Shown: in pieces, positions 12,915-26,300 of the stretch
Position numbering within the stretch: position 1 is the stretch's first letter
Layout: the number at the start of each line of letters is the position of its first letter
NCBI RefSeq assembly: GCF_965638725.1
Contig: NC_134949.1
Coordinates: 40,018,151 to 40,082,150, forward strand
Reading direction: 5' to 3'
DNA: 64,000 bases
From: Aptenodytes patagonicus
Taxonomy: Eukaryota > Chordata > Aves > Sphenisciformes > Spheniscidae
Position numbers and translations under genes: made by a program
Notes under the pieces: model-generated
Told to the model about the DNA's origin: nothing
Database searches by the model: none
The model's input: only the letters and a program-made list of their open reading frames with translations

Positions 12915-15214
12915 GCCTGGGAAGCATTAAATCATTTGCACCTTTTGTGAAGTTTATAAAATTGAAGATGCAAATACTTTGCATTTCTTAACACTAACGC
13001 CTTTTATAGACTAATAGAACTTTTTCTGCATACTTCATGTACTTGTCTAACTAAAGGGAATTAATGTAGAGCAAGTATTCATTTAGGTAACACTATTTCA
13101 TTCTACAGTAGTAGTAATTACTGCATAGCAGCATCACCACCTTTCACAGTGCCTCTTTTAAATTGATTAGAGTCTGAGTGACATGCCAGTTTTGAATTTA
13201 TAAATATTCTGGTCTGGTGCCTATACTTGTTAATGGCATTTATAACCCTTTTTAAAGCCTCTTGGTATGTGCATTATTAGCAGGTAAACCTAATCTTTCA
13301 AGATACCTATCTTACGTTCATTCCTCATTGAAGTGGCTCCTCCAGAATGAAATGTATGTAATGCATTAATTCACTCCGTTTGATGTACACAAGATATATT
13401 GGTTCATCTCAAGGGATATAAACACCACACCTTTTTTTGTTGTTTTGGGTTTTTTTCAAGACCACATGGGCAAGAAGGCCTCTAATTCCCAATAGTTTTC
13501 TTAACTTCTGATATTTGAGAGGTCACATCGAAGTTCATTGATCAGAGCTATAAACGCATCTAAACCCAGCCTTAAGCTCCTTCCGCTAGAGGAGAATTCC
13601 AAGTGGCATATCAAGTTTCCTGTGAAATCTGACAGAATTTTAATCTCATTAGAGTTTTTGGGGTTTTTTGTGAAGGAATTCACAGGTTGGCTGTATGAAT
13701 TAAGGCGCTCTTGTCATTTCTTAGTTCAGTGTGCCTTCCTTCCTTTGCATTTGTGTGTTTCTTTTTTATCTGTTCCGTAATGTCTTGTTTTAAAAGTCAA
13801 AATTTTGTACATAGCTTTAATTATTTTTCAGGGTCATTTATGTGTTTGTCTTACTCTCTGCATTTGACAAAGAAAGACTCTTGAAGGTCAAATGGTTGTC
13901 TTTGTCCAGTGTTCTACTTTTTTATGCCTGACAGAAATATCCCAGCTCTCCAGCAGCATGCATTATTGCACAACTGGAAAGGTTTATTATGCAGTTATTG
14001 TCTTCCTCTAAAGCATCAGACACAGGTTACACGGGAGGCAGGGTACTGGACTTGATAGTTCTTTATAGAAAATTGTACATTCTAGCAATGTGCATCCATA
14101 GTTGATAGTATAATTTAGAAAGATATGTAGTAAATTATCTGAAGGTAGTATTATCTACAAGCATACTTCTTTTCCTTTTGCAGTTGGTGAACTTGGTTAC
14201 AATGATGGCTGCTCAGTGTTACAGGTACATCCCGGTAGAATGTTGTTTGTTGAATATGCCAGATGCACCCTTAGCAGAAGTTTTGGGTTGTTTGTTTTAA
14301 TACTCTGAATAATTTTAGAATTCTGGCAGTATTGCTGGTGCACCTTGGTACTAGCAGCAGAAGAGATTACTCTCGAGCCTGTGATCGCAAAGGAACTGAC
14401 ACTTGCGTGAACTGGTATGATGTAAAACAACCCTTGAACTGTGAGTGAGGAAAAACGTGCAAGAAAAGCCATTTGGAGATCTGAAAAAGAATTAAGGGTC
14501 TTCATGCAATATTTGAATTGAAGTTTTATAAAAAAGAAACTACAATTATTTTCAGTCTTTTAAATTGGAGTGTATTCCTGTTCCTTTGTTAACTTTTTCT
14601 TTGGTCTTCTCTCCGTTTAGTAGTGGCAGCAGTGGTAGCACCTGAAATACATGCGTCTTGCCACACCATTAAGGGATATCAGGCAACCTTTTCGCTCTGA
14701 CTTTCATTATTCTTTACAGACTGTATGGTACTGAAATACCAGATGCACAAAGAACATTAATTTGCAGAAGTAAAAGATAGGAGTCATTGAGACCATTACA
14801 AGGAACTTAAATGAGATTAAAAAAACCACCTCATTAATGATTTCACGGTCAACCTATGCATACTCTTGTGATAGACCCATTGACTTGTGGGGAGACCTTG
14901 GTACTCCAGAAGGTAATGACTACCTAGAGCTAGGCATTTTACAGGTCTGCAGCGTTAGTGCTCCTTCACATCTTTGCCATTGCCTCACCTTACGCTATGG
15001 ACCAGTCTTGGTCTGTACTGAAGAGAAATTGCCAGGTATTGCAAAATACTTACTGGGTTCATGATACTGGTGTGATTCTTGTTCTTAGCTTATAGCTCGC
15101 TTAAATTTGTGAGCCGAACTAATGCTTCAGCATGTGTTTTGAGGCGAACATGTTTGATCTAGCTAGCTGCCTAGAAATATTTGGTCCTCATCTGTATAGC
15201 ATGGGTGTTTCAGA

Positions 15215-15342
15215 AATACTAATTAATTGGACCCTTAAAACACACCTGTGAGGCAGGGAAGTAATATTCTTAATTGACAAATAGGGAAACAGAGGCTTCA
15301 GGTAGATCCTAAGTGACCTGCCAAAATTACAACAACCAACCA
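15215..15342 (-). mobile_element. ancient MIR/CORE-type SINE fossil in the FRS2 3' UTR
   Basis: The reverse strand follows the middle of the MIR consensus in order: GGCAGGTCACTTAGGATCT (consensus GGGCAAGTTACTTAACCTCT), then GCCTCTGTTTCCCTATTTGT (consensus GCCTCAGTTTCCTCATCTGT), then an AATATTAC spacer, CCTGCCTCACAGGTGTG and a TTAA-rich end. The plus strand shows the mirror, with CTGTGAGGCAGG, GGGAAACAGAGGC and AAGTGACCTGCC. MIR-like SINEs predate the split of mammals and birds, and only scattered relics survive in birds. Boundaries are approximate and the tRNA-like head is not recognisable. Confidence 0.65.
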
Positions 15343-16151
15343 TATCCCTCCTTAGTTCCGGTGTACTGTCCTATGTGTTTATCCTGAATAGTCTCAGATA
15401 ACAAGGGATGGTCTGAGTAATTTTTTTATTATTGTTGTTGCAAATTTCACAATACTTCATAGGGGTGTTTTCTTAGCTCTGGTCCCCAGAATTGAGAACA
15501 TACTGAAAATTCAACTTTCTGTAGCCTTAATTATATTAACAAGTCTGATGACCTATTTTCCAGGGCTATTTTTTTTTACCCTCTTATATTTTACAGGTGG
15601 GATAATGCTTTCTCGTTCTGTGTATGCTGCAAACATACTGGGTAGTCCCTGTTACGCACGCTACTCATCTTTAGCATTCCTTATTTTCTGCCCCTTGAAG
15701 TAGATGTAGTTGCAATGCACTTTACCCTTTGAGACTTGGTAAATATTTTTTCAATTCAGTTTCTTTAAAGGCTGTGATGTTAGGTTTAGTGTCTGTAATC
15801 TAGGATTCAGTTTTCAGCTGAAATCTCTCCACAGCATTTAGATAGTATTTATTTTGGGCCTACAGGTGTATAGATTGAGAAACTACAAATATGTAACCAT
15901 TTTCTTTAGTAACTGAGACATGTAAAGTTTACCTAAACTAGGTCCTGCAAAAATCGCAGCATCTCTATCAGTTCTGCTTTTCATCCGTAACATGCAATTG
16001 GCTGCTACCCTTCAAGCACATTTGACAAGGGAAAGCCTTTAACTGTAGGTATTCCTTTAATGCAGTGATTTGGGAAAGACATACATTAGTGTATCTTTTG
16101 AACAAGGAAACTGAGTTGATAAAAAAGATGAAACAGCAACCAAAAGTACCT

Positions 16152-16157
16152 AATAAA
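16152..16157 (+). promoter_or_regulatory. internal AATAAA polyadenylation signal, FRS2 3' UTR
   Basis: This is a canonical hexamer about 3.2 kb after the FRS2 stop. Use would give a short 3' UTR that still contains the SINE fossil. No strong GT-rich downstream element is obvious, so use is uncertain. Confidence 0.3.
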
Positions 16158-19100
16158 GATTGTACTAGAAATACAGTTAGTGAGAATTTAATCCATTGGT
16201 TATATCAGAAAAACATTTTTTTTTCTCAAATTGATGTCAAGAGGAGGACCAATTTATTTAATTTTGTGGTGTTTCTTGGTGACTCCATAAAACAATATAA
16301 AAAAGACCATTCTGAAAACCTTAACTCTCATTAGAACATTTTTTGTTTCCCCCGATAAGTACATTTTGCATATGACAGGGGTTGAATGTAATAGTGTGTG
16401 TTGAAGCACTATTCCTGTTCCTATTAAAGTCTACAGAACTTTTATAGAAATCTTAAGTGTTCAGATAGACATTTCATATCATAAACTGCTTAATTTTCCC
16501 CCCAGATGTTTGGATATTTGTGTGTGTGTGCTACACCTCTGACTAGGGCTTGGGTGTAAAAAGGGTCACAGAAAGGTGTAAGCTGTACAAAGTCCAAACC
16601 AATGTCAAAATGGGGCTGCTCTCTTGCAGGTGACAGACCACCAGTTGATTTTGCTGGTTTTTTAGCAGTGTATATTGGCTCAAAATCTGGCTATCCTTGT
16701 TTTTTGTTTTATATTTAACCACTTCTCAATGAGACAGAGTCAGGAGAGAGCAGATTGTCTTTATTTGCTGTCAGTGAAGTAAAAATGCAAGTTCTGATTA
16801 ACGTCAGTTACTACTTTGAGCATATAATGATGTATCTGATTTGGACCTCTATTTCTAAGCAGTATTCTCCTCTTTGTGTAAGGTGGGATCAATGGTGAAA
16901 TTCCATTTCTGCACTGTACTAATTTATTTAATGGCTGCGAATAAGATGAAACTGATTTAGTAGGAACTAATAGTGGACTTAAATCTGAAATTCTCCTATT
17001 TCCCCTAAAGAAGTTTGGTCCTTCAGTTTGATAGATAGAATTAGGTATATCTGGAATTTAATGATAAGATCTTTCCCATCTTTTCCTTGAGGTAGCGATT
17101 CAGGCATTTATATTTGACAGTATTTACTTAATATAAACATAAGTTCATTTATAATATCTTTATTTTAAATTCATATACACTCCAAAAAAAAAAATCCAGC
17201 AGAAATTCCACCACAAAAAACTGCGTTAAGATGGAGTCAAGGTTGCTGATGTCCTTCTCACAGAGCATATACGAAAAAGACGGGAAGTCATGAGTTAAGG
17301 TTCTTTCGCAATCTTTAGGAATTACTTCCTCTTTTGGACAAGATAAGTAAAGAAGAAAAAAAAAAACTTAGCGGCTGTAACTCTGACCATGTATACATTA
17401 TTTCTTGTGATACTGTGCTGTAAGGTATGTGACTAAGTCTGTCGATGTCTTATGAGGATGTTATCCTAACACGGTGTTTACTCCAGATTAACGCAGTATT
17501 TTGTTTGGAAATATGTAGGTGTACAGATAGAAATAGAGTATGAGAGATAAAGTTACCTTTAAAGTTGATGAAACAAGTGTTGGACATTTCTATATTTTTA
17601 TATATTACAAAGGGCATTTTGAAATTTTCCTTGCAGTTTTAGTAATTATTTAGTGTGGTAATATACGTATATTGTGACAACGTTTTCTGCTATATCCATT
17701 ACTTTGGTGTAATTCTATTTTATGTAGCAAATATGTGTATATACAAAGGAGATTATGTAAAAAATACGATTAAGAAATAGGCTCGAGCCCTTCAGAACAG
17801 GGACTGTCTTCCTCTGTGTCTGCAAAGTACTTAATGCCTTGGGGTCCCAGCCACAGCTCACGTCTGAGACCCGTGGTGACTGAATTGCCAAGCGATGAGC
17901 GTGGAGGAGCAGCTCCTCTGCTTTCCACGAGAAGCCTTAGTACAAAAGGTGCCGTGAAGCTCACCTTACCACTCCCTGGTGCTGGGGCTGTGCTCTACAT
18001 GGTCATTCCCACCGCCACCTGCCAACAACCCAGCGAGCCCAGAGTCCGTGTGTCTTTTGCTCCAGTTCTTCCCTTTGGCAGTAGGAAAGGGAGTCTGAGG
18101 TAGGAGCTTTGATGTCATCAGGGAATCTTCCTTGTTAGCAGGGCGATCCTTCCGGAGCTTGTTCGGGCCTCATGCAGCGTCTTTTGAAGCCAAACGAATT
18201 ATTCGTGTTGACTTCAAGGGCCACTGGATGTGTTCCTGCAAGATCAAGTTCTGCTGACGTAACAGCTCTGTTACACCTGAGGACCTGGTTGGTCAAGTTC
18301 TTCAGGAATGGTCTAAAAATACTGTAAAAATATAAATATATTTAATTACATGTACTGAAAAAAAATCCTATTTGTTGTGGTCAGAGTTCAGATTATTATG
18401 TGAATTTTGATTTCTTAGTCATACTTGCATATATATTGCTTTAACTATTATGTATGAAAGAGGAAGTGATTCTAAAGTGTGTGAAAGATCAGGATTGCAC
18501 CTGTTTTTTAACGGTTTTGTTATTTAGGAATGGATGTCAGCAAATTTAACTCCATATTAATGCAGTTTTTTTGCATTAGAATGTGTGTATATCATACACC
18601 CACATTTTATATATAATATATTATATATTTGGTACTAACTTTGTATTTTCCCTGAAATTTTGCCAAATCTCAAACACCGATGTTCTCACTTGTAAGACTT
18701 TGGTACTTAATAACTGAATGTATAAGAAATGCTCTGGTATGAAAGAAAAGAGTGTTGTATGGTGTCCCACAATACAGATGTCTCAACCAGCAGGCACGTT
18801 GCCTTTTTCACACCTCGCTTCACTGCAGCATCACCTTTTGTCTCCTGAAAAAGTGTCTGTGTTTTTAACTAAACTGCAGACCTGCCATTACAGTACAGCT
18901 GAGTACCGTTCTAGCATGAAAGCTGACTGGTAGTAGTAAGAATACAATAGTCACCAGTGTGCCACAAATGCATTTATTAAATGCAGAAATAGACATTTCT
19001 ACAAAGGCCAAATCTTATGTTGTATGTTCCTTTCTTGTCATTACATTGTATGATATTGTAAGATTATTGTATGTCCTAATTTGCATTATAAAATGTTTTT

Positions 19101-19492
19101 TCCTACTTAAAGGCATAAATATAGCAACTTTGTATAAAGGTAGCTTTCTAGATTTTTATTTCTTTTATATAAAAAAGTCTAAACAGTGGGAGTACCATTG
19201 CCAAATTGTTTATAAAATTTCAATTAATTTGCCCTGGTCAGTGAATTTGTTTTTACAAACATTCCGTACTTCTTTTATGAAAAAAGTGATATTATACTAT
19301 GCAGAAAGAGTGTATTTTTATGCCATTCCACACTAATCTTAAAAACATTAATTTCACTTGTTTTAAGCTGTCATTATTGAGAAAGCTTACCAAATGTGCA
19401 TTTTTTAAAAATGTATTGTGTATTATGACAACCTTTTTCCCCTTTACCAGTGCCAACTTCATTTGGAAAAAAAAAAAAAATTGTAGCATGGC

Positions 19493-19498
19493 AATAAA
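19493..19498 (+). promoter_or_regulatory. FRS2: probable distal FRS2 polyadenylation signal
   Basis: AATAAA here is followed about 15-30 bases later by TTGTCTGTGGGTT, a plausible downstream GU-rich element. It closes the AT-rich block that I read as the FRS2 3' UTR. Two further AATAAA hexamers, at 19914-19919 and near 20078, are possible alternatives. Confidence 0.55.
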
Positions 19499-19520
19499 CT
19501 ATTGATTTTACATTGAAAAT

Positions 19521-22300
19521 TGTCTGTGGGTTACTTCAGTATTTTCCAATGTTAGTGTCGCTGTATTGTATTTCGTTAATATAACCTTTTTTGCTTTTTT
19601 TAAATCATTGCTTCAGGTACCTATCTCTCCCCCTGCCCCCTTGTATTCCACTCATTACTCAGTGGTAAAACAAAACAAAACAGAACATGATGACCTGGAG
19701 TCTGTAAATTTTTCTCCAAGCTTTTGTCTCCTTTCTACTAGTGTTCTGTCACATCTTCCTCATGTACGTAGACTCACATTTTCTGTTGTGGTAGTACTGT
19801 TGCTATCGACTACTGGCTAGTGAATCACATGCCAGCAATTTGAATGTGCTCCTTTCTGGGTTATTAAATGACTAAGGTTTCACAAAACCCAAATGGACTT
19901 TGTTAGCATAGTGAATAAATTCAGAAAGAAAGTAATAAGAAAATACAGTGTTGAAGTCCTGCCCGGATGGCCTTTTCACTTTCTTCTGGAGACTATAAAA
20001 TATGGTGGTGATGTATCAAAATTCAGTATTTCCTCTTTTCTCCCTCCCAAGTCACTGTTCTAAGGCATAATTTCAATAAAGATGTTCCTAGCCAACAAAT
20101 GAACAAAACCCTAGAAACGTCAGGAGATGCTGTTTTCGGAACCTCTTAAGAAACAGCATTACGTGGTCCTTGCACAATGTTGGTTAGGTAACTTAGACGT
20201 CTGAAAACTCAGTTCTCAAGAAGGTTTTCATATCCCTGGCCGACAGTTTTGCAGCTTTCCTAACGGGAATGGCTGCCTAGCAGTCCATTACACTTAACAC
20301 TTCCATACTGACATGATACAGAGTTCAGTAGAAACTTTGGTTCTTTGTACCCTCATTTCAAATAGAAGGGAAGCTTCCCAGTAACGTTTGGTTGAAATGC
20401 TTCAGTGCACCAGTTCTGATGTGACAGTAGGTAAAATATATGCAGTTAGAGAATTAATTGCTAGCAGTATTATAACTAAAACATCATGCAACTGATTGAT
20501 ATAGGCGATTCCAATTAAAATATGCATATGCCTCGCGTTCTTGACCTAATGATGCTTTGTTCTGAAATAAGATTTTGAAGCCAGCTCAAAATAGGTGGCA
20601 TTGAACAGCCAAGCATTAAAGAGCTGACCTTCCAGCCATATGTGCCTAGTACTAGGATTTCCAATAATGATATAAACTGGCCTTGTTAAAATCCCTATAC
20701 ATAAATCACAATAGTACATCTGTTAATTTTCAGTTGGGAGCACCTGAAGAGCTGGATTTTGTGAAAAGTCTCAGTTTTCCTTCCTTCTTTCCTCAAAGTA
20801 GTATCTGCTCAGAGGCTTAAGTGCCTGGTTTGACTGAAGTTAAGCCTCAAACTAGATACTGCAATCGATGCCTGAATTATTGGTCCTGGAGAAACCAGGG
20901 AATGGTTTGCTGCTCTATTATTCCTACATCATTAATAGCTCGACTGTAGGCAGCAGGTCTCGATCTGAATTAAAGCGCTATCAGTAGATACTGAGACACG
21001 TGGAGGTCTGATGGTTGCTCAGGGATGAATTCTCCAAGCCTGTGCTTCGCTGAGCTGTCCGGTGTCTCGAATGGTCTTTGGGGCTGAAACACGCTGTTTC
21101 TTAACCTTGAAAGAGATGAGGTGACTTACAAAGTATATGCGTTTATGAAAATATTAAAATGAGGCACTTTTTCTTTTTTCCTTCACTTATTCACAGTGTG
21201 ACCTTAAAAATGGCCATCGGCACAACAGAGGTGAGGGCACTGCGCAGCTGGAAGCGAGGGGCAGGAACCCAGAACTGGGGCTGCTGCTGGGCTCTTCCTG
21301 TTTGGGTGTCACTACTTTTACACGTTATAATAATCATAGCTTAGCAATGGTCAAAAGCCCCTTAAAGCAAACTTACAAATTTGCTGTAGTAAGTTTTTCT
21401 ATGAGCATTTGATCTTCCAAAGGCCGTAACTCGGTTAATTGTCCGAGGCACTTTAAAATCTTTTTTCCCCCAGCTCACACCACAGTAGCAGCAAATGTGA
21501 ATTGAAATGAATCGTTAGTTCAGTGCAAATCTTTATGAATGCTCTAGTTCTGACATAAAAATAGTTAATATTGTTTTAGTCGGGTTATTAGCCCTAGCCA
21601 AAACTTAAAATACTTATCTACATAGCTATGAGGAAAACGGAAGATGTTAAAATTCAAATAGTACTCTAGTTTTCAGAACAAGGTTAGGGGGGATAACATA
21701 GCTAACTCTGAAGAAAACAAAGCAAAAAGCCTAAAGAACTCAAGAAAAACACTAACTGGGTATTGACGTACTAAAAACCAGAGAGAGGTGAAAGTTCGCA
21801 GAGTTTTAGTCATGTTCTTTTTTGCTGACTCCATTGGGATAGAAACCTGTCTTTGGCCACTTCAAATCTAGAACAAACAGCTTTGTATATATCGCAAGAG
21901 ATTTGTATCTGGCAGCAAGAAGAGGAATACCAGCTAGAATTAATTCTTGAGGAACAAGTCATACAAACTCATCCACTTTTTTTAATATGACCAGGTACCT
22001 AACAGGCTTTTTGTGTGGAGGAAAAGTAGCGACAGAACAAGGCTTGGGCGTGGTCTCGCACACCCACAACGCTGCCAAGAGAATAGTTACCAATTGTTCA
22101 ATATGGAAATGAAGAGCGTATCGAGTGGGATTGTTCCTGGGTATCTCCTGTTCACCGCTTTTAATCAGTGACGTGGGTGACGTAATAGCAGGTGTCTGGA
22201 AAGGTCTGGCAAGCGCACTGGAGGCCAGGGGTGGGAATTTGAAATGCTTTCGACCGGTCTGAGACCTGACCTCCAGGAGCGTGATGAAATTAAACCGGGG
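19521..22300. other. FRS2-CCT2 intergenic region
   Basis: No gene, RNA gene or recognisable mobile element is visible. Open frames are short and unlike known proteins. Near the CCT2 side there are two adjacent cAMP-response-like elements, TGACGTGG at 22169-22176 and TGACGTAA at 22178-22185, about 0.6 kb before the CCT2 ATG. The remainder is ordinary AT-rich sequence. Confidence 0.6.
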
Positions 22301-22379
22301 AAACCGCAAGCTCCCTTGCTGAGGCAGAAGCAGCTTGGTATAGAAACACAGCGGGAAGCGCCTGCCTAGATGGCAGCCC

Positions 22380-23350
22380 TTCGGAGAAAGGTTGGTGGGC
22401 TGCGGTGCGCTGCCAGGCAAACCCAGGCCGGGTGCTGCCGTACAAGAGGCCGGCATTGCACGGAACGGGGGAAGCGGCGGCAGGCCTCCACGTCACGTAA
22501 CTCGTTAAAAAAAGAGAAACTTCCTGCACCAGGGCCGTGCCCGCCGCGCACCGCCGGCAAGGAAGCCGGGCCCGGGGCGGGGCAGCGCCAGGGCCCGCCG
22601 CGGCAAAAGCTGCGCCCCGTCTTCCCTTCCGGGGCAGAGCGCCGCCTCCTCCTGAGGGACGGACTGCGGCTCCCAGAGCGCCGCGCGCCGCCGGAAGCGG
22701 CGGCTCCTCTGACGCCAGTTCCGCCAGGAGCTCGTGGAGGGCTGCGGAGGCGGGTGCTGGTTCTCTGGTGGAGGAGGAGGAGGCGGCGGCGGCATCATGG
22801 TGAGCGGCGGGGCGGCGGTGCCCGGGCCGTGGCGGCGGTGACTGCGCCGTGGCGGCGCTTTTGCCCGGGAGGAGGGTGGGGTGCGGCGGCGGCGGCCGCG
22901 CTCCCCGTAGGCGCGCGTGCGAGGGCCTGACGGTAGTGCCCCTCCCCCACGCTTTGTCCGGCGGCGGTTGCGGCGCTCGCGTGGGGGCGGCCTCGCGCCC
23001 TGCCCCGCGCGCGGCGGGCGGGCGGCAGGAGGAGAAGGAGGAGGCGGCGGCGGCGTGTTGGGCCTGGAAGGTTCTAGAGCGCGTGCGAGGAGGGTCCGTG
23101 GGGGCGCGGCCGGACCGGGCCGCCGTGTGGCACCCGCCGAGGCTGCAGCGGGGAGGGCCCGGGCGGTTCCCGGTCCCGCGGTGGCCCCCCCGCTCTCGCA
23201 GGAGAGGCTGTCCCGGCCCGCCCGTGCCGGGCGCCCGCAGCATGGCTGACACGATGGAGGCGGGCGGGCGGCCGCTTCTTCCTTCCCCTCGTCTCCAGGA
23301 AGACCTGGAGAGGCAGCACCGAGTCCCCGAGCGTGAGAGGCCGCTCCTGA
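22380..23350 (+). promoter_or_regulatory. CCT2: CpG-island promoter of CCT2
   Basis: Nearly 1 kb is very rich in C, G and CpG dinucleotides and surrounds the CCT2 start codon at 22797. No TATA box precedes the ATG. ETS-type motifs (TTCCGG near 22627 and CCGGAAG at 22691-22697) and a TGACG half-site near 22710 are typical of housekeeping promoters. A two-unit heat-shock-like element, AGAAACTTCC, lies at 22515-22524, but two units are usually too few to act. GAG/GCG trinucleotide runs lie directly before the ATG. The island continues into intron 1. The long open frames on both strands here are composition artefacts. Confidence 0.85.
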
Positions 23351-26300
23351 TGGGCTACTGAGAGCTGCCCGGGCGCTGTGTGGAGTCTCCTGCCGCACCC
23401 TGTTGGCTTTTCTTGTCAAAGCGATGGTGGAATGGACACAGGACTAGTAGAAAAATTGTGCTGGTTACGCAGCAAAGTAAAAAGTCACGGAATTCTCATA
23501 AGAGGGTTGATACACTTGTTCTTTTGGGATTTGATCCTAATTCATTTAAGGCCTTCAGTTCTTTGCAAGTATTAGTCTCTAAAGGCATATATTCATTACT
23601 GCTATAATTAGCCTGCATGGAAATGCAAAAAAAGATTAGGCCTTAACACAGATATCAAAATATTAAAGACCCAGTGCGCTCAGTGACTAGATTTTTTTTA
23701 GGTTCTGCTGGTTGTACTTACCTTTAGGTTGTTTGGACCCGATGGTTAGCCACGCAGAACAGCAACGCAGACACTGCCATGAAGTAAGGTACTGCTAACG
23801 GCCTTTCAGGCTCATAGATCTTATCAGAAAATACGGTGTGCAGTCTCTTGGAGTAGGTTGCAATTCGTCTCGTAGTCTTGTCACATGATTACAAGATTGC
23901 AAGGTAGATTTTTAAGAGTCAAGGTGAATTTGTCTTGACTATACCTTTTATCAAAACCAAATGGGGTATAGGAATAAATCATTTTAATAATAGAAACATT
24001 GTTTAGGTTGTTGGTGTCAGGGATTGATTTTTGAAAATGCATTGTTTTATTAAAGCTAAAGGAATATTCTTGTGTTAACTCTGTTTTAGGCATCCATTTC
24101 CCTTGCTCCTGTGAACATTTTCAAGGCAGGTGCAGATGAAGAAAAGGCAGAAACAGCTCGGTTGGTAAGTTTAATTCTCTAAGAAACGGGTAATACTTGG
24201 GATAATTAAACTTTGTCTTTTCTACTGTTAAATGTACTTTCAGTTTATGGTGATGTGGAACTTCATCTGTCTCTTACTGTTTTTTCTTGTTGCATGGCTG
24301 AGCAGAAGGTAGGAGGAGCGTTGTTTATACCAACAAGTAGAGAAACTCCTCATAGTTGTTCAACAACTAAGTAGTTCTGTACCTTAGCTCAGAAGATTGG
24401 TGTTCATTGGAAGGCATTTCTTTTGGCCGTGAGACAGGCTTTTATGGTTTCTGTGAGAATTAAGTGTATTTGATCTGGTTATCAAAATGTAGCAGTTAAG
24501 AAACTTGGACCCAGACTCTGCTGAAAGAAGTGTGGCTGCGGAAGGGTTGGGTTAAGATGTCTTCCTGGAAGTTACGGGCTAGCATATAATTCTTGTATTA
24601 AAGTAGAAATAAATTGCTCTCTAAGGTATATTTGCTTTCATTTCAGTCATCCTTTGTTGGTGCCATTGCTATCGGTGACCTGGTCAAGAGCACTCTGGGG
24701 CCCAAAGGCATGGTAAGACAGCTGCAAGCTCTCAGTGGTCATACCTGTTAATTTAATTTTATTAGTTACAGTACGTTTTCAAGCAGCATTCTAAATCTTG
24801 CTTCTTGTAGGACAAGATCCTTTTAAGTACTGGGAGAGATAGCACAGTAACAGTGACCAATGATGGTGCAACCATCCTGAAAGCTATTGGAGTTGACAAC
24901 CCAGCTGCCAAGGTCTTGGTCGGTGAGTTTTTAACAGCTTGTTATTGCAGTACTTGGCATTTCTTCATCTGTAACTTTATTATGTAGTTTTTATTTGTTC
25001 TTAGAAAAGTATTCTTCAAATAGTGTGAAAAATTGAAGGAAGGGGAAGCAGAATTCCTGAAGTAAGGAGGCCCAAGGTATTGCAAGAGTTGTGGAACTCT
25101 GCAAAAGTAAAATTGAGGTATATGCTGCTCTTGCAGAACTGTTCTGGTGTCTCCTTGTTCTCCCTCAACCCTGGTTTGTCCCAGGAGTCAGAAGGGACAA
25201 AAGACAGCTCTGTGCCCCTCTTTTTTTCACTGGGAAAATTCAGAACAGAAATCTACTGGGGTACAGAGGTTCTCTGGCTCTCCCTGATTTAAATCTTTTT
25301 TTATCACTTAATCAACATTGTACTCTGGACACAGTTGTGATCAACTGCCTTAGTGTGCAAATGGTCCAGTTCTAGTGACAGGCAGGACCCTAAACAATTC
25401 GGTTTCGAGATTCTTAATGATTTCGTGTTTGCTGGGTCCTTGTTTATCAGCAGTTCATGCGGCATACTTGGTTATTATATCTTCTGATCCTGTATGTATA
25501 CCTTAGAGCTTCTCTCCGGCCCTACTTCCTTTTGGTGACCATCTTTAGGAATGGGAAGAGAGGGGAGTAGCTCTTGACTGTCGCCAGGCTGGAACTGGTG
25601 CCTAGGTTGCAAATAAGGAGCAGGAATTTGAAGGATGCTGAATTTGATTTGCATCTTAGGTTTTTCTGTGACTTACAGAGTGACCTCTTTAAACTATCGA
25701 GGAGTAATATTTTTTTTTTTCTTCTCCAAACTAATGTGAGATAAAAATAATTGTATGTGAAGCTGGTACTGGTGAGCATGGTATTTTGAATCAAAACATT
25801 AATACAGTGTTTTCCTTCTTTAGATATGTCAAAGGTTCAAGATGATGAAGTTGGTGATGGAACTACATCTGTCACAGTGTTGGCAGCTGAATTGCTGCGG
25901 GTGATGTATTACAGTTTTTCAGATGTGTTTCTGTTTGCCAATGTACTCCTGTGATATCAACAGAAGGTGTGTTGTTTGTTTATGAAGAGGGCTCCCAAAG
26001 TATAGGAATACCTTGCTCTGTTGCCACTGAAATTGATAGGGAAAAAAAACCCCTTAGGTATTGCGTCATAATTTTTTTTTTTTTTAAATTTTAGACTGTA
26101 TTCCTTTTATTTATAAATTCACAAGTATTTTAATTTGGTACATTTTAGAAAATTACTTTCTCTTATTTCATTATGCAAGCGAAACAGAGAAGTATCACTC
26201 TCACAGGTCGCTTCCTGGGTGTTGCACTGGGCAGCATGCAGCACTGCTGAGTTGTGAGGTTCAGTCCTCTGAAATTCTTTTCCATAACATTAATGAGAAG

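Larger units (their letters stand above)
12915..19520 (+). other. FRS2: FRS2 3' untranslated region
   Basis: No conserved coding exon is visible for 6.6 kb after the FRS2 stop. The sequence is AT-rich with many ATTTA motifs, and an AATAAA at 19493-19498 is followed by a TG-rich stretch, as expected for a cleavage site. Mammalian FRS2 also has a 3' UTR several kilobases long, so one continuous terminal exon is the simplest reading. An internal AATAAA at 16152 could give a shorter isoform. The exact 3' end is inferred. Confidence 0.65.

Noticed and set aside
22290-23419. Long open frames (170-320 codons) on both strands across the CCT2 CpG island
   Set aside because: They are Pro/Arg/Ala-rich, overlap each other in several frames, match no family and follow from the extreme GC content of the promoter.
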